From UBA2588 sp002339805 (GTDB taxonomy: Bacteria; Chloroflexota; Dehalococcoidia; Lucifugimonadales; UBA3495), in contig JBJKVO010000001.1 in the NCBI GenBank assembly GCA_045562555.1, positions 124,001 to 188,000 of the forward strand: 64,000 bases of DNA, given 5' to 3'. Shown in pieces: positions 62,990-64,000 of this stretch. The notes under the pieces were generated by a model. That model was not told the DNA's origin, ran no database searches, and worked only from the letters and a program-made list of their open reading frames with translations. Both the position numbers and the translations under genes were made by a program. Positions within the stretch are counted from its first letter, which is position 1, and each line of letters opens with the position of its first letter.

Positions 62990-63817
62990 GTGGCTAACAT
63001 AATATCCTTGATGACCGATTTCGGGCACCAAGACCAATATGTGGGAGTGATGAAGAGCGTAATTATAAATCGCAATCCCGTTGCATCGATTGTGGATATC
63101 ACGCATGAAATTAAGCCACAGAATTTAAATCAAGCAAAATTTCTAACCAAATGTAGTTATGATTATTTCCCTGATATGTCAGTACATCTTATTGTCGTGG
63201 ACCCAGACGTGGGCACAGACCGGGAAATTATAATTTTAGAAACTTCTGAAGCATTTTTCATAGCGCCTGATAATGGAGTGCTTAGTGAGGTAGTTCAGCC
63301 TTATGTTTGCATTGGTGATAAATCCTGTGATTCACTTATTAGACCATCCGGGTCATGTAAATTGTACGCATTGGATCAAGAGCAATATTGGAACCAACCA
63401 TTGAGTAATACTTTTCATGGAAGAGATATTTTTGCTCCCGTTGGGGCATTATTGGCAAGAGGTGAGAATCCTAGTCAATTCGGCAAATTAGTAAGTGCTA
63501 TGACTTATGATCCGATACCTGTTCCAATGGTAGATAAAGATTTTATTGAAGGGGAAATAATTTATGTAGATCATTTTGGGAATTTGATATCAAACATAGA
63601 CTCGAAATATATATGTCGTGGCAAGAGACTGGAAATTAATTTGGGAGGATTAGTGATAACAAATCTCGGCGAAACCTTTAATCAAGAGAAAGCCATAGGT
63701 GATTTTGTTGCATTAATTGGGAGTCACGATCATCTTGAGATTAGCATATACAAGGGTGATGCTGCAAAAACAGCTAATATTGGAGAAGGAACGAAAATAA
63801 CTGTACAATACTCTTAA
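62990..63817 (+). CDS. SAM hydroxide adenosyltransferase (DUF62) family protein
   Basis: 275 residues of the fluorinase-like fold that hydrolyses S-adenosylmethionine to adenosine and methionine. Motifs: LMTDFGHQDQYVGVMKSVI at the start, VVDPDVGTDRE, APDNGVLS and TFHGRDIFAPVGA, then a C-terminal beta barrel with YVDHFGNLISNI. GTG start preceded by AGGAG. The physiological role is unclear. Confidence 0.92.
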   Translation: MANIISLMTDFGHQDQYVGVMKSVIINRNPVASIVDITHEIKPQNLNQAKFLTKCSYDYFPDMSVHLIVVDPDVGTDREIIILETSEAFFIAPDNGVLSEVVQPYVCIGDKSCDSLIRPSGSCKLYALDQEQYWNQPLSNTFHGRDIFAPVGALLARGENPSQFGKLVSAMTYDPIPVPMVDKDFIEGEIIYVDHFGNLISNIDSKYICRGKRLEINLGGLVITNLGETFNQEKAIGDFVALIGSHDHLEISIYKGDAAKTANIGEGTKITVQYS

Positions 63818-63850
63818 TTCAGAGATTACATAATATTAAGTGGGGATAAT

Positions 63851-64000
63851 ATGGAACTAAATAAGGAAGGCTTATTACATCTATACAGAGTGATGTCTAC
63901 AATCAGGCATTTTGAAGAGAGAGGAATCCCCGAGACAGGGCAGAGAGGCATGTCTGCGTCAGTCCATTCCTCAGTTGGACAGGAGGCAGTTCCCGCAGGA
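63851..64000 (+). CDS. Thiamine-dependent dehydrogenase E1 alpha subunit, 5' end only
   Basis: The first 50 codons of a gene running off the right edge. The translation contains LLHLYRVMSTIRHFEERG and HSSVGQEAVPAG, the N-terminal pattern of pyruvate/acetoin/branched-chain 2-oxoacid dehydrogenase E1 alpha subunits (YxxMxxIRxFE ... HxSxGQEAV). Which 2-oxoacid it uses cannot be told from this part. GGGG lies a few bases before the ATG. Confidence 0.88.
   Translation, partial: MELNKEGLLHLYRVMSTIRHFEERGIPETGQRGMSASVHSSVGQEAVPAG

Overview
The window is an AT-rich, very gene-dense stretch of a bacterial chromosome. No gap between genes exceeds about 220 bp, and I see no insertion sequence, prophage, CRISPR array or rRNA. 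Nearly everything is housekeeping: a complete F-type ATP synthase operon, translation factors and four aminoacyl-tRNA synthetase genes (tyrS, pheS, pheT, proS), DNA repair, MEP-pathway isoprenoids, phospholipid synthesis and Sec export. The gene set (separate SecD and SecF, short EF-Ts, TyrZ-type TyrRS, a PAC2-family protein, an MEP pathway, a CoA-mutase and a molybdenum hydroxylase), together with the AT-rich streamlined layout, suggests a free-living, respiring member of the Chloroflexota, perhaps marine SAR202/Dehalococcoidia-like. That placement is inference from gene content and was not tested by phylogeny.

Layout. 1-2.3 kb: molybdenum hydroxylase large subunit (+). 2.3-6.0 kb: ribF-tyrS-acyl-CoA mutase operon (-). 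6.1-8.3 kb: rsmD, coaD, a coiled-coil protein and a DUF151 protein (+). 8.4-15.3 kb: atpZ-B-E-F-H-A-G-D-C (+). 15.3-17.3 kb: a 2-hydroxyacid dehydrogenase (-) divergent from a degenerate FAH-family gene (+). 17.3-26.5 kb: a nine-gene leftward run ybeY-dnaX-ybaB-recR-recO-biotin carrier-uvrA-MBL hydrolase-M16 protease. 26.6-29.2 kb: an unknown protein, an amidohydrolase and a PAC2 protein (+). 29.2-30.4 kb: infC-rpmI-rplT (+). 30.4-35.6 kb: pheS-pheT-moeA-unknown (-). 35.6-37.8 kb: an MFS transporter and two small uncharacterised genes (+). 37.8-47.5 kb: rpsB-tsf-pyrH-frr-uppS-cdsA-dxr-rseP-ispG-proS (-). 47.6-49.0 kb: nfo-pgpA (-). 49.0-50.5 kb: an alcohol dehydrogenase and a cupin (+). 50.5-55.2 kb: def-cca-secD-secF (-). 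55.3-58.3 kb: tRNA-Val, rplS and priA (-). 58.3-64 kb: FAH-family gene, acsA, gatB, secG, a SAM-hydroxide adenosyltransferase and the start of a thiamine-dependent dehydrogenase E1 alpha gene (+).

Metabolism suggested by the window: H+-coupled ATP synthesis, acetate activation (acsA), B12-dependent acyl-CoA rearrangement, with active-site residues of the isobutyryl-CoA rather than the methylmalonyl-CoA type, and molybdenum-cofactor oxidation chemistry (moeA lies in the same window). FAH-family and cupin genes hint at catabolism of oxidised organic carbon.

I did not find a clear new multi-gene system. The observations most worth a second look are single-locus ones: the mutase specificity residues, an AUA start codon on infC, a Fur-box-like operator inside a near-leaderless M16 protease promoter, a perfect 12+12 palindrome in the promoter region of the dnaX/rec operon, a tRNA-Val with C33, a FAH-family protein lacking two metal-binding glutamates, a truncated ATP synthase epsilon and a His-rich insertion in ATP synthase subunit a.
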